64,000 nucleotides of DNA, from the NCBI GenBank assembly GCA_018806915.1, contig JAGKQI010000105.1, forward strand, positions 1,054,001 to 1,118,000. The letters run 5' to 3'. The notes beneath the pieces were generated by a model. The model was not told the origin of the DNA. It ran no database searches and saw only the letters and a list, made by a program, of their open reading frames with translations. A program made the position numbers and the translations under genes. This document shows, in pieces, positions 21,360 through 32,100 of this stretch. This DNA comes from Phytophthora colocasiae. Lineage: Eukaryota; Oomycota; Peronosporomycetes; Peronosporales; Peronosporaceae. Position 1 is the first letter of the stretch. Every line of letters begins with the position of its first letter.

Positions 21360-21779
21360 CACGCCTTCTGTTGTTTTCTTCTTCGTTTTGATTTTTGTTG
21401 GAAATAATGCTTTTCTAGGAAACGCAGTGCTTCAAGATGGATGGATGGATCATCCACGGCACGGAGTGAGCTATCTATGACAAGGAGATACGAATGATGT
21501 TTCTTCTTCTTCCTCTTCTTCTTTTCTTCTTGCAACGATGTAGAGCTTTTAGTGGGAATGATACCAGAAAAGAAATCCTACGAACTTGAAGAAATTGCTT
21601 TTTTTCTATCGATCTTCTTCAATGTGCAGAACTTCATTCTTCAACATGCAAAATGAAAGCAAAAGCTTTCGAAATGCGGGGCGACCCGACACAGCTCACA
21701 GCGCTGGATACGAGCACGCAGTGGATAAGAAGATAAGAAGAGTGAAGATAATGCGATGTAGCAAAACAAGTTTACTGAA
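21360..21779 (-). repeat. invertible segment, copy 4, orientation B
   Basis: Third B-orientation copy, again bounded by CGA and TCG and followed by a non-inverted Y block. Confidence 0.85.
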
Positions 21780-22062
21780 TCGCGAATGCTTTATCATCGA
21801 CGCAGTCTTTCTCGCTCTCTATTAACATGAGTATCACCCAGTGCCACCAGCATGCACACAGACCCACCAATTAACACGTACCGATTCAAAAACGTTTTGG
21901 CGCGTAGCTGCTGAGCGACGGAGCTGCTGAGCTGGCAGAGCTCATTCTCGAATTTCCTTCGAACCCAGCAAGACGACCTCCAACCAACTCAACCTCCAGC
22001 CTTCTCCTCCAGCCTTCTCCTCCGGCTTTCCCCTCCAGCCTTCCCCTCCAACCTTCGCCAAC

Positions 22063-23070
22063 ATGTCCGTCCGACGCCTCGTGCATCTCTTCGAGAACCG
22101 AGTGGTGCCACGCGATATCCCCTCCTGCATCACCGTCACCAGCCGAGTGGACGTGCGATCGCTCATTGCCAAGTATGACGCCTGGTCTCCGTTCACCGAC
22201 GATCACGACCAACCTCTCGACGTGGTTCGACCGCTACAACCAACCACACAAGAGCTCCACGCCCCAGACCCAACCGAAAGTGCGACGCCTGTGATTGCTC
22301 CAGCGACACCAGCCACCACTTCCGACCGAGTGGACGTGCGATCGCTCATTCATATCGAGACCGCCACCATCTTCGACCGAAGGGACGTGCGATCACGCTT
22401 TCAGTTGTCCTCAGCATGGTCTCCTCTCGCCGACGATCACAATCAACCGCTCACCAACAATCAAGATGAACTGCTCGCCAACAACCAAGATCAACCGCTC
22501 GCCAACAATCAAGATCAACCGCTCGCCAACAATCAAGACGAACCACTCACCCAGGCCCCACCGCTTCAGCCATTGACAAGTCAACGCCACGTGCTAGTGC
22601 CGACCGAACCAGTGACTCAGGGAACGGCAGAACCAGTGATGGATACTGCTACAACCAAGCTGACGACCTCGAACGTGCCGCTCGTTTTGCCCATCGAGAC
22701 CTCGACAGAACGCATGCGCGAAGCCACCACCACCGTCAAGGCAGCGGAGCAACGTCAGGTCCAGGCCACGACACCAAGCCAGAAACTCGTCCCCACAGCG
22801 CTTCGCATCCCCACTGCAATTCGAATCCCCATGACAGTCCCACTTGTCGCCGCCACGTTTCCACCGGCAACCCCAGGCTGGGGTCCAGTAGAAGCACCAC
22901 ACACCGCAGCTCGTCCACACCACACCGCGTGTCCCCGTCGTCTGAAGACAGCAACTTCTCGCCTCTTCTCCTACGAGAACGACCCCAAGTTTCTGAAGCG
23001 GAGGGCGGACGCGAAACTGCGTCGAGCTGCAGCAGCGACAAAGAGCAGCTCACCGTCTTGGGGGATCTAA
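22063..23070 (+). CDS. array open frame 4, VDVRSLI-repeat protein, likely full frame
   Basis: 335 aa and the best candidate for the undamaged protein. It has neither the extra T of units 2-3 nor the 2-bp loss of unit 1. It has the RVDVRSLI/RRDVRSRF repeats, the NNQDQPLA repeat, a Pro/Thr middle and a basic C-terminus (DPKFLKRRADAKLRRAAAA, ending SSSPSWGI). No signal peptide or membrane segment. The basic tail could bind nucleic acid, but that is a guess. Confidence 0.5.
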   Translation: MSVRRLVHLFENRVVPRDIPSCITVTSRVDVRSLIAKYDAWSPFTDDHDQPLDVVRPLQPTTQELHAPDPTESATPVIAPATPATTSDRVDVRSLIHIETATIFDRRDVRSRFQLSSAWSPLADDHNQPLTNNQDELLANNQDQPLANNQDQPLANNQDEPLTQAPPLQPLTSQRHVLVPTEPVTQGTAEPVMDTATTKLTTSNVPLVLPIETSTERMREATTTVKAAEQRQVQATTPSQKLVPTALRIPTAIRIPMTVPLVAATFPPATPGWGPVEAPHTAARPHHTACPRRLKTATSRLFSYENDPKFLKRRADAKLRRAAAATKSSSPSWGI

Positions 23071-23414
23071 AGCAAGCACGACGACTCTCCATCAGTCGCC
23101 TACTGTATCATGTTGCTCTTCTAGATTGCATTGTAGATGTTGTAGATTAGAGGAACATTGCACATCTATTTATTTATTTGGTGTTCTTGCATTCACAACA
23201 ATGATTCTTTATTTTTACGTTCGCTCTGCTCTTCTTCGACAGCGTCGACCGAATCTTCCATCTCAAGTGAGTCTCCTGCAACCTCCTGCATCCTCCTACA
23301 TCTCCTTTATCCTCCTGCATATCCTTGTCTACGGCTTCAGCTCGGACTCATTTACACTGCAGTCAAGCAGCTTTTGTTCGAGTTCTTCTTCTTGTTTTTA
23401 ACGTTTTTTTTCGA

Positions 23415-23549
23415 TTTAGTAAACTTGTTTTGCTACCATCGCATTCTCTTCTCTCTTCTTATCCACTGTGTGCTCGTATCCAGCGCTGTAAGCTGTGTCG
23501 GGTCGCCCCGCATTGCGAAAATGAAAGCTTTTGCTTTCATGTTGCATGT
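23415..23549 (+). repeat. left half of invertible segment copy 5 (orientation A), split by an insertion
   Basis: Matches the first 135-140 bp of the orientation-A segment and stops after GCATGT(T). The matching right half begins at 37254 (TGAAGAAGG). The intact order GCATGTTGAAGAAGG is visible in copy 1 and, inverted, in copies 2-4. Confidence 0.8.
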
Positions 23550-23573
23550 TCTCTCAGCCTGAAGGGCTGAGAG

Positions 23574-24714
23574 TATAACGGGCTTTTTCGCCTTTAGAAA
23601 CGTTTCTGTTGAACTTGGGGCCTTGCAGTTGAATTTGGGAGCAAAATTCAGGTTTTTCGGTGGTGGTAAGGTGCAGAGTGGACAGTGTTTTGTGTGGCAG
23701 GTGCCTCGCATGGGACGCCTTTTGGTATTTCTGAAAGTGGCAAACGTAGATAAAGCCTTCCTCGATAATTTTGCGTGTATCTTTTCGTACCTTGTCAGTT
23801 AAATTCGGTAGTTTATCGGCTAAAGTTAATAGAACATCTATGAGATCTGTTTATCAATTAGAAACTACACTTTGTTGAAGTGCGACGGTTCGACGGTTGC
23901 TCGAATAAGTAGCGCACGAATTTATCGCAAAAGTATACAAAGGCCTCGTTTTGACCAATGAGGGTCAATTACTAAATATGGTAGTCAAACCTCTTCTCTT
24001 GAGTATGCTCTACTGACTGGGTGCTGTGGTACTGTACCATTTCTATAAAACTGATATGTACCATTTCTAGAAGGCACATCAGTGCGGGAAGTAGCAGCAC
24101 AAGTGCTGGCACCTTTGGAGGTTCTCCTGCACAGGATCTCCATGCATTATTGTGGGGTTGGGCGCTTGTAGAGGTGGCTATTCCTGCTGCATTATGGAAG
24201 ACCGTCTTTGTAGTGTGCAGGCTCTCGGTGTGGCACGGTGTTTTTGGTGAGAGGATGCTGCTTTAGAGCTCGGATCTAAACGCACTGTGGAGTACGTTGT
24301 ATTATGGGCTTCGCCATGACCACAGCTATGATTGTTTCAGCTTGCCGTGGAGGTTCATGGTGAGCGATGCGAGTTTGATTCTGGACCATGTATGCCTTGT
24401 GGAGGCGTTAGATGTTGAAGGTGTTGATTTATGGCGTAGAGCGCTGTGCTGTGGACAATGACATCCGAAGGCATCGAACAGGCATCATGGGAGGCTGTTC
24501 CGTGTGTTAACGCCCGAGAAGCGCCTTTAATCGGCTCCGGACACGCTTTGCGCCGTTCGCAAAGACTCCTCACGTCTTCGGAGGTGAGAAGAACTTGTAG
24601 ACCTTCAGAGGGCGGAACATCGACGTCCTTTGCAGTTAAACTGACCGATCGTGTGTTGTGTATTAGAGCGCAACCTTCCCGTGGTTCCAGCACGCAGCAG
24701 CTCAGTGATCCGTC
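23574..24714. other. left interior of the insertion, no gene recognised
   Basis: There is a 12-bp palindrome AGAAACGTTTCT near 23596. A minus-strand open stretch (23433-23711) crosses the left joint of the insertion and is therefore not accepted. Short open frames exist on both strands but none shows a known motif or a consistent splice pattern. Confidence 0.5.
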
Positions 24715-25800
24715 GGTCTAACAGCTTCTATGAGTTTAACTTCGCCCGTAAGGAGTGGTCTACAGTCTCCGGCAATGGATTGGCTCTGAGTCAGCGTAAG
24801 AGTCACCCGCAGTAGTCTACAAGGACTCGTTCTTTGTTTTCGGTGGCTATGACGGCGATAGACGTCTGAACGACTTCTTCTCGTACAACTTCCGTAAGTG
24901 GCTAGTAAAACTGAGCATGAGTTGACCAGAGCTGACATTATGATACAGTGACGCAGACTCTGGACCAATGTATTTGTCATTATCGCTGACAGCAGCCAAC
25001 GCCGAGATACGGCCACGCTGCTGTGGTGGTATGGTATGTGGTGTGTCTGTTTGCACGACAATGGAGTAAATTCTAATGGGTATGCTGTTAGACAATGCCA
25101 TGTACATCTTTGAGGAAGTGACAGTCACTACGACCGCAAATCAATGTCGAGTCGAAGTTCCAGCAAATACGGCAGACTGGACTCTGGCCGTCACGTTAAT
25201 GACATGCACTCGTTTAACTTGGGTGCGTGGTAGCAGAGGATCGTAAAGTTTGTTTGACGTATTAACGGTCTCTCTTTTTCCGTGTTGCCAGAAACGAATT
25301 CATGGTCGCTGATTCGTACCACTGGAGAAGTGCCGTACCCTGTAAGGTTACCACACGGAAATATTCAAACAAATTGAAAAGACTAACACTCTGTTTGACA
25401 GGGAGGGAGCTTTATGATAGTGTACAAGCAGAACTGCCTGTTGTTCGGAGGATATGACCATGATCTCGGTTATCTCAATGACGTACATGTCTTCACTCGG
25501 TATGCATGTCCTAAAACTTAATCAACTCGGATCCAAATATTCACTGTTTGCTGTTTTACAGAGAACCACGTGGTCGAGTCTGAGACCAAGGGTACGGCGC
25601 CTACAGGTTGCCACCACCCGCTTGTGTCGTTGCACAACGATTCTTTGGTTGTGTTTGGCGGGAAAACTGATCCGAACCTGTACATGCTTGATCTCGGTAC
25701 GCGTTCACCGCACGGACTCGCTGATGAAGGAGATAGTGTCATACCGTACGTTCGTAAAGTGCTACAACGGTGTCTGTTAGTTACTCTTGAAGTGGACGAT
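24715..25800 (+). pseudogene. decayed kelch-repeat gene fragment with introns
   Basis: Pieces of kelch blades occur in order: FYEFNFARKEWSTVSG, VYKDSFFVFGGYDGDRRLND, DNAMYIF followed by SDSHYDRK, SGRHVNDMHSFNL, CLLFGGYDHDLGYLNDVHVF and SLVVFGGKTDPNLYMLDLG. The spacing resembles LZTR1-like kelch proteins. Introns remain at their places (for example 24892-24950 and 25499-25561, GT-AG). At least three single-base indels break the frame: a lost base before the AAVVYKDS-type block (about 24811), an extra G near 25034, and a lost G in the FGG codons near 25112. There is no start, and the 3' part is missing where the SET remnant begins. It was captured at DNA level, since introns are present. Confidence 0.7.
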
Positions 25801-26811
25801 GTGTGAAATAGGCGCTGCTAGCTCTGGTTGAGATGCAACAGTTTTCATTTGTTGGATCTGTAGACTAACGGCTGGTTGCGTGGCAGTGTGATTATTTGTG
25901 GCATAAGGTGACTTTCGAAACTCGACGCGGGTGAAAAAACTGAGAATGTTATCAAGCTGAGTGCCGTAAGCTCTTGAAGTGCGGGGATATCTTGAAAAGA
26001 AAATATTCCCAGACGTCTGAATTGACCAGTTGAATTCGTACATGGCACAGTTGGCTTGACACGAATGGTTTATGAATCGGCTTTTGTTTCCACACAGCAA
26101 GGCATCCACGTACACTTTGGTACCCCTGCTGGATTTCGCCTTCGACCGAAACTCAGCTTGGTACCTTCGGTCTTCCCGAGAAGTGGCGTCTTCTGCAATC
26201 AATATCCCACCGACATACTCGATGATGAAGGACCCTTTCGGAATGTTGTTGTCAGAGACAATCCCAAGCCCCGCCCGTGTTTGTATAATGTCAAGTGGGT
26301 ACCGAGGCAAAAATCGGTTGCCGCATCCTGGGCCAATGGAACAGTTCGAGCTGTCACACACGTTGGCTGTGTTGACGTTAATGCAGGAGCTGGTAACATA
26401 ACTCATAGAGTCAAAAACACATGAAACCTCGCACAGACATTTCTCTCCTCGGTAATCCGGTTTGGACATTACAGGGTAGGGCTGCGATGTCGAGAAGACG
26501 CTTCGGTCAATTGGGACGATGCTATCTGGCCATGCCTCCGGGATTACCACATCATAGTTGCCTCCGACGGCAGGGAGAGTACCCGCAGCTACACAATGAT
26601 GGTGGAAAGTGTTCAAAGTGTCGAGGATCTCTGGATCGCGAGGTTGATTCTGGTTGGTGGGAATGAAAAGCCGTCTCCAGTTCGTTTCGCGTTGATTTTG
26701 CGGTTCAAATGGACGATTGAGTGTCTGCTTTGGCGTGTTGTGTGAATGAAGCATTGGTTGCGGGAGGTGAAGCAAAATGGATTGTGGCGATTGGTAGTAG
26801 CCCCGATACAA
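25777..26811 (-). pseudogene. SET-domain protein remnant (AWS plus SET)
   Basis: 344-codon frame. The first third is Gln/Asn/Pro-rich. A Cys cluster (CLCEVSC, SSCINVNTANVCDSSNC, GPGCGNR) is an AWS-like pre-SET zinc region. The SET core follows with GLGIVSDNNIPKGSFIIEYVG and RFINHSCQANC, the conserved NHSC cofactor motif of lysine methyltransferases. After SQANC the frame becomes nonsense; the expected sequence (GIFSFQDIPALQELT) continues in the neighbouring frame (about 25960-26020), so a frameshift removes the last SET motif and the post-SET Cys. Probably inactive. It faces the kelch remnant tail to tail. Confidence 0.7.
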
Positions 26812-26819
26812 AAACAGAT

Positions 26820-27200
26820 TGCTTTGAGCTAGCTAATATTTTCACGACTTCTATGGAGGTTTCACGGATGCGTTCGGAAACTATGGTGCATGTCTAATAG
26901 CTACGTTTGAGAGCACGGATCTTGCGCGGCAGCCGCTTATGCTGAGTTGTATGGAATCAAAGTGCCGTTGGATACGATCGTTTCGATTTACTAGGCGACG
27001 TTGGCTATGTTTTGAGCTAGCCAATACTTCCATCACACTTCTATGAAGGTTTCAAGGATGCGTTCGGAAACTATGGTGCATGCCTAATATATATGTAGCT
27101 GCGTTTGAGAAGCACGCACCTCGGAGCGGCAGCCTGAGTTGTATGGAATCAAAGTGCCGTTGGATACGATCGTTTCGATTTACTAGCCGACGTTGGCTAT
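26820..27200. repeat. imperfect tandem duplication of about 190 bp
   Basis: The block from TTTGAGCTAGCTAATA to TTACTAGGCGACGTTGGCTATG (about 26824-27011) is repeated at about 27013-27200 with substitutions and small gaps. Shared runs include GGATGCGTTCGGAAACTATG and ATCAAAGTGCCGTTGGATAC. No coding role is clear. Confidence 0.75.
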
Positions 27201-27703
27201 GGTTTGGCATGAAATGTGGTTTAGCGAGACAGACTCGGTGTTCTCGAGTCGCCGTCGCTGGGCTCGCACTTTCCGGATTTGGCCCATGCCGACGACATTG
27301 GAGATATTGCGAGCTGAACGAGAAGCGCAAGATGCAGAGGATGCTCGATCGCCTTTTGCCAGCGTTGATTCTTCCGCACTTTCATCGTAGATGAAAACCC
27401 GGCTTTGATCAACAACGTGGCACTAGGAAATGTGTTGGCTTGGTTCTAAGGAATACGAAAAGTTTTACTGTGCCGAATTGATCAACCGTGAGGACGAACA
27501 AGACTTCCTTCCGTCGTGGAAGCCTTCAAGGCTCTCGACCCAGCCAGGCGCAGCAAGTGTGTCTTTGTTCTTACTATCTGGAAGAACTACGACGGAAAGC
27601 TCAATCACATTGATTTCCGCCCTGACTAAGCTACCGTTTCGACAAGGTCCACTCGCAAAGTTGAACTACGGAAACCCGGTCGGTAGTATGCAAATCCGCG
27701 AAA
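27201..27703 (+). other. degenerate coding-like fragments
   Basis: Several frames carry short protein-like runs (MWFSETDSVFSSRRRWART, KEYEKFYCAELINREDEQDF, SKCVFVLTIWKNYDGKLNHI) that shift between frames every 100-200 bp, as expected for a decayed gene. I cannot assign the family. Confidence 0.35.
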
Positions 27704-28087
27704 TTGGCTCCGCGCGGATCCACTTCCTCCGCTATTCCCCTTATTGCGAACGAGTCCCAGGACACTCCATCACTGGGGCAAATACCGGCTGCTGTCATGA
27801 GCCAAGCAAGTGAAAGTTCTTCACCCCACACGCCTGATGAACCTTTGTGGGCATCTCCGCAATCGAAGGCAGCGAGCCAAAAAACTGGTGTTAGTCGAAA
27901 CACGGGTGAGGCAAAGGCTACAGCCAGTAATAACAGTGTACCGCGCGTGTCTCCGGCTGCAAAAATGCCAAAACGCAAGACGCCAACAAGATCCGGTGAT
28001 GAGAAGGCAACCCCGTTGGAGTCACCACGGAAGCGTCCGCGGGGAAGGGAACCAAAAGAGTTGTTCCCAAGTTCGGAAGACAACTAA
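27704..28087 (+). CDS. hypothetical basic protein, probable fragment
   Basis: 127 codons from a non-ATG alternative start (the codon at 27704 is TTG), so the true start, if any, lies elsewhere. The C-terminal half is Lys/Arg/Ser-rich with nuclear-localisation-like clusters (KMPKRKTPTR, PRKRPRGREPKELF) and ends SSEDN. It may be the C-terminus of the degraded gene just upstream. No family recognised. Confidence 0.25.
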   Translation: MAPRGSTSSAIPLIANESQDTPSLGQIPAAVMSQASESSSPHTPDEPLWASPQSKAASQKTGVSRNTGEAKATASNNSVPRVSPAAKMPKRKTPTRSGDEKATPLESPRKRPRGREPKELFPSSEDN

Positions 28088-29167
28088 GATACTGGGATGA
28101 GGAGTCACAGGGATGTGCATTGCTACGAGAAACCCCTGTTGTATTGTGTCGAAACTTAAAAAAATTAGTTGCGTCAGGGCTGTATGGTATCAATTGGAAA
28201 TAATTGAGGAAAAATGATGGCCTTCGAAAGTTTGCTTGTTAATAACTGAAATGGATACGACTATCAGCTCGCGATTTGATGGAAGGATACCATTGAGCTC
28301 ATCTAGTAGCAACTGAGTGTCTGCCAGGATATTGCAAGAAGTGCTGATGAGGTAAATGTTCTGAAACAACAGTATGTACTACGTAGGTATGATGCTTTGT
28401 ATGGACCAGAAGACGATAACACGGCTTAGCTTAGAAGAGCGAAGTTTTGCGAAGAGCGAAGCATTGACATGGCTTCAACTTTTGCCGTTTCGGAGAAGTT
28501 TACTTTTTGGAAGGATACCGATGTATAAATCTGCAAAGTTGCTTGGCATGTGACCATTTGTGCAGACATGGGAAGCAGTGCAACTAGTACTAGCCCCTTG
28601 AAATGTATGGGCAACTCACCTACGTTGAATATCTGTCGTAATACGGCAGGTAATTTTCATAAATGGCAAAAGACTTGAAATAGTTAAGCTTATTTTTGAA
28701 CGAACGGAAATGGTTGTACGATAGAAGATGGCTATATTTCGAATGGTATCTTTGCTTCGAAGTGGGGAGAGCTAACTTCAACAAAGCGGTGATGGTCCTT
28801 GATGACAAAAAATGTTGAATGTTGATGATCCTTGATGACAAGGTTACGGTAAAGTTGCGATAAAGTGGGAGAAACGAATGCTAGACACATGATGGGGAAT
28901 ATACTTGCTGATGGTGGTGCTAAGAGTTTAGAGTTCCCTGACTTAGTGGGGAACAACCAGCGGGCTCTCGAATGTGATAACGATTGGCTCGAATTTTTAC
29001 TTCTTTTGCGGACACCATGCCTTAAAACTTCGTAAAGTCACTTCCAAGAAATTTCACTGAACCGAAGGTGGTAATAATGTTTCCTAATGGAATCGTTTTG
29101 AAAAAATGCGACACGTTTAAATGATGGACGATCGTGGGAAGCTGGACGATGCCTTTCACTTTTACAC
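28088..29167. other. 1.1 kb with no recognised gene
   Basis: AT-richer sequence with stops in all frames and a small direct repeat (GATGATCCTTGATGACAA-like, about 28790-28840). It probably includes the leader of the Rep/helicase gene. Confidence 0.5.
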
Positions 29168-32100
29168 ATGTCGGCAAAGCAAAGGAAAATCAGCAGGAAA
29201 GATTTAGCTCTGACAGATCACGATAGCTTCCGGACGTCTTTATCCACTGAAGAGAGACAAGCGGGCCGAGTGCAAAACAACACAATAGACAATGTGTCGT
29301 ACGACGTTCTCGGCGAAATTACTCCTGGGAATCCGTTCTTCGAGAATACTGCTGTGAAAGCATGGTATAGTGGGGCATCCCAAGAGGCCTTGGTAATGGG
29401 TACCCAGCGATCGCAAGGGCATGTGCTAGATAATGTGTCTGCAGCACTGGCACCACCAGCAACAAGTGACGAAGCGTCTTCAAAGGAACGTGAACAGGAA
29501 TCCAAGTTGATAGACGACGATTTGTATGGAATGACCGAATTGGATGAAATGGACTCTATCAATGGATTTTTAATACCGAGTGAGGAGCGTCTGGCCGAGA
29601 TTAAGCAAAAAGCGTCAGTAGATATGCAATTGGGATCTGATGCTATGCGTCCGTGTTGTATTTGTGAGCTGGATTACCTTCAGAGTGAAATTGATAAGGT
29701 TGAATTCACGAAAGAACGCGTCGAGGTGTGTGTTATACCGAATACATTTCCTAACCTCAGCTGACTTTCTATTTTGGTTTGTATGTAGAGAATGAAAGCT
29801 TGTATTTCGTCTTCGGAAGGCGTTCCAGCAGTGATTTTAGGTCAGTATAGTGCGGGTAGTGTGGACTCCCGCCTAACTGGTCTGTTACTGTTTCCGGAAG
29901 GTAGTTTTTTTAATGTATAGTTATGGGTGCCCAATGTTGAGTTTAACGAGATACTATGCGCTCATACACAGCCATATTTCGTGAAAATGAAGCAACATGG
30001 GGATACATATGTAATTCATGTGAAGACAGCATTAACGGGAGCAAAGTCCCGCAAAAGCCAGTGGATTCGATTGCGAACGGGAATTACATCGGACATCTAC
30101 CTCGCCGCTTTCAGGCAATGACTCGAACCGATGAACAAGCTGTTGCACTAGTACTGCCGTGTGTTTCACTGTCAGTCGTCACCGGTGGACCATGTCATAC
30201 AATTAAGTCGCACCACTACATCGTCCGTAATACGGAAGGGCCTATAGTGGATATGCTTCCTCGAGATTTGAGTTGCCGTGTTCGAGTTACGATGGTGGGT
30301 CACATGACCAAAAGACAAGCAATTGCGTGCAAGAAACGCTACCAGCTTAACCTTAGCCTTTGCAGGAAGGTGCTCAGCTTTCTTTATCTAAATCATAGAG
30401 AATACCAACACGTGCAGCCGGATAAAGAGGGTAGTGCGACTACAACGCGTGTGTCACTCGCTTGGTTGTCAACGGAGCAACATGAACGTGTTTCCGGTCG
30501 TTCAAACGTACCGCTTAGAGGTGCATCCATTGATACTCCTGACCAATGCACGGGTGTTATTCTTGATAACACGGTGATAGACGAAGTAGGTGTGCGGGAT
30601 GGTGTTTCAGAAAAAATGCGAGACGAAAGTACATATTCAATGTTTGGATCGACGGTTGTGGAAGGAGAAGATCCAGCTCTAGAGGATACATGGATAACAG
30701 CTTCCAGTGTGTTAGTGTCAGCGCCTCAACCAGATTATGTTGACCTTGTGGTTCGGAAATCTACTGACTACGTGCCAATGACAAAATGGGCCGTTTGTAC
30801 GAGAATGTTTCCTACACTTTTTCCAGCTGGAAGCGGTGGTCCAACTGAAGAACGAGAAAAGTATATGTCAGTGCGTAGATGGATTTTGCGCTGTTTAAGA
30901 ATTCACGGACATCGGTTCGAGAAACATTACGCCTTCATGCTTCTGGCTTTTGACTTTTTAGCTTTTGAGAACGCTCGGCGCACGCTTTACGTAAGAATGG
31001 ACGTTAAACGACAGGCGTTGAAAGCAGCAGAAGTCAAACGAAGTACAATTCTTGAAGCTATCAAATATTTTAGACACATGGCGGACTGTAAAGCGAAAGG
31101 TATAAAGCCCCAACCACCAACTCCTGGTGTACAAGAAGTTGTTGAATTACGAAAAGGACTTCGTGTGCCCGAGTCGGCCTTTTATGGATCAAATATTGGT
31201 CGTATGCGTGCACGTCATGATCTGTTTGGTATGCTGAAGCGGTTTGGGCCGATGCAGATTTTTTTCACAATATCACCGGACTCTGCTGGAACATACGCCA
31301 TTTCGATTAAGTCGGGTGAAATTCCGAAGGCAGTGATTGATGAAGCGAACACTTTGTTAGCACCGAACAGAGCCGAACGAAAGCGAATTGCCGCTTCATA
31401 CCCCGTTGAGTGTGCTCGTTATTTCATTCGGGTCGTGAATACTGTCATCGAAGTATTATTTGGATGGAACAGAAAACGAAATATGCCCAAACGGGGAGGG
31501 GGCATATTTGGTGTTGTACGTGCTTTTGGAGCTTCTGCAGAGACACAATTAGCAGGCGATTTACATGCACATTTTGCTGTTTGGCTTCACGGATTTCCGA
31601 CAACATCAGAAAAATTTCGAGAGGCCCTTGAAACCGATGCTGAATTCCATAGTCGCTTCATCCGTCTTGTGGATACTGTTTTATCTTCTAAACCTCCAAG
31701 TTTGGTAAACGAAGTACAATGTGTTCGATGTAAACGAGACGATGCAATTGAGCCAGTCGTCCCAGGTGTGGATGCATTCCGCCGACCTGCCACCGGAACT
31801 TCGCCTCCTGTAACAGCGATCTGTCGAGAGTGTGGGGAAGTTTTTCGAGACAAAGATATTATTGACGCATCAATTCAAGCATTAGCACAATCCGAAAATG
31901 GAACCATGAATCAACAATGGATTGATTTTCAAAAGTGTCGCCCCCCATTAGACGGTGAAGTTGGCGCTGTTGCAACCTCATTGCTTGTTCGAGACACACA
32001 GGTCCATTACTGGAATCACTGCAAGTCCTGTTTTAAGGTAACGTTGAATTAGTATAATTTACGCCGTTTTACCACATATTTGACAACGTTCCTTCCTATA

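Larger units (their letters stand above)
14989..23549. repeat. tandem array of about 2,046-bp units
   Basis: The array reads X-seg-Y-X-seg-Y-X-seg-Y-X-seg-Y-X-seg. X is an AT-rich 220-240-bp block beginning TTTATTTATTTGGTG. seg is a 420-427-bp segment present in two orientations. Y is the open-frame block. Open-frame starts at 15927, 17971, 20017 and 22063 give a period of 2,044-2,046 bp. Units 2-4 are nearly identical; the first X and first seg are more diverged. Units 2 and 3 share ANKQNRPLGQV, units 1 and 4 share ANNQDEPLTQA, which points to conversion or paired duplication. Each Y is preceded by a CTCC/CCTT-rich tract. The array resumes at 37254 after the large insertion. Confidence 0.9.

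Noticed and set aside
23433..23711. Minus-strand 92-codon frame with a CPLC motif
   Set aside because: It runs across the left joint of the insertion, so it combines unrelated sequences.
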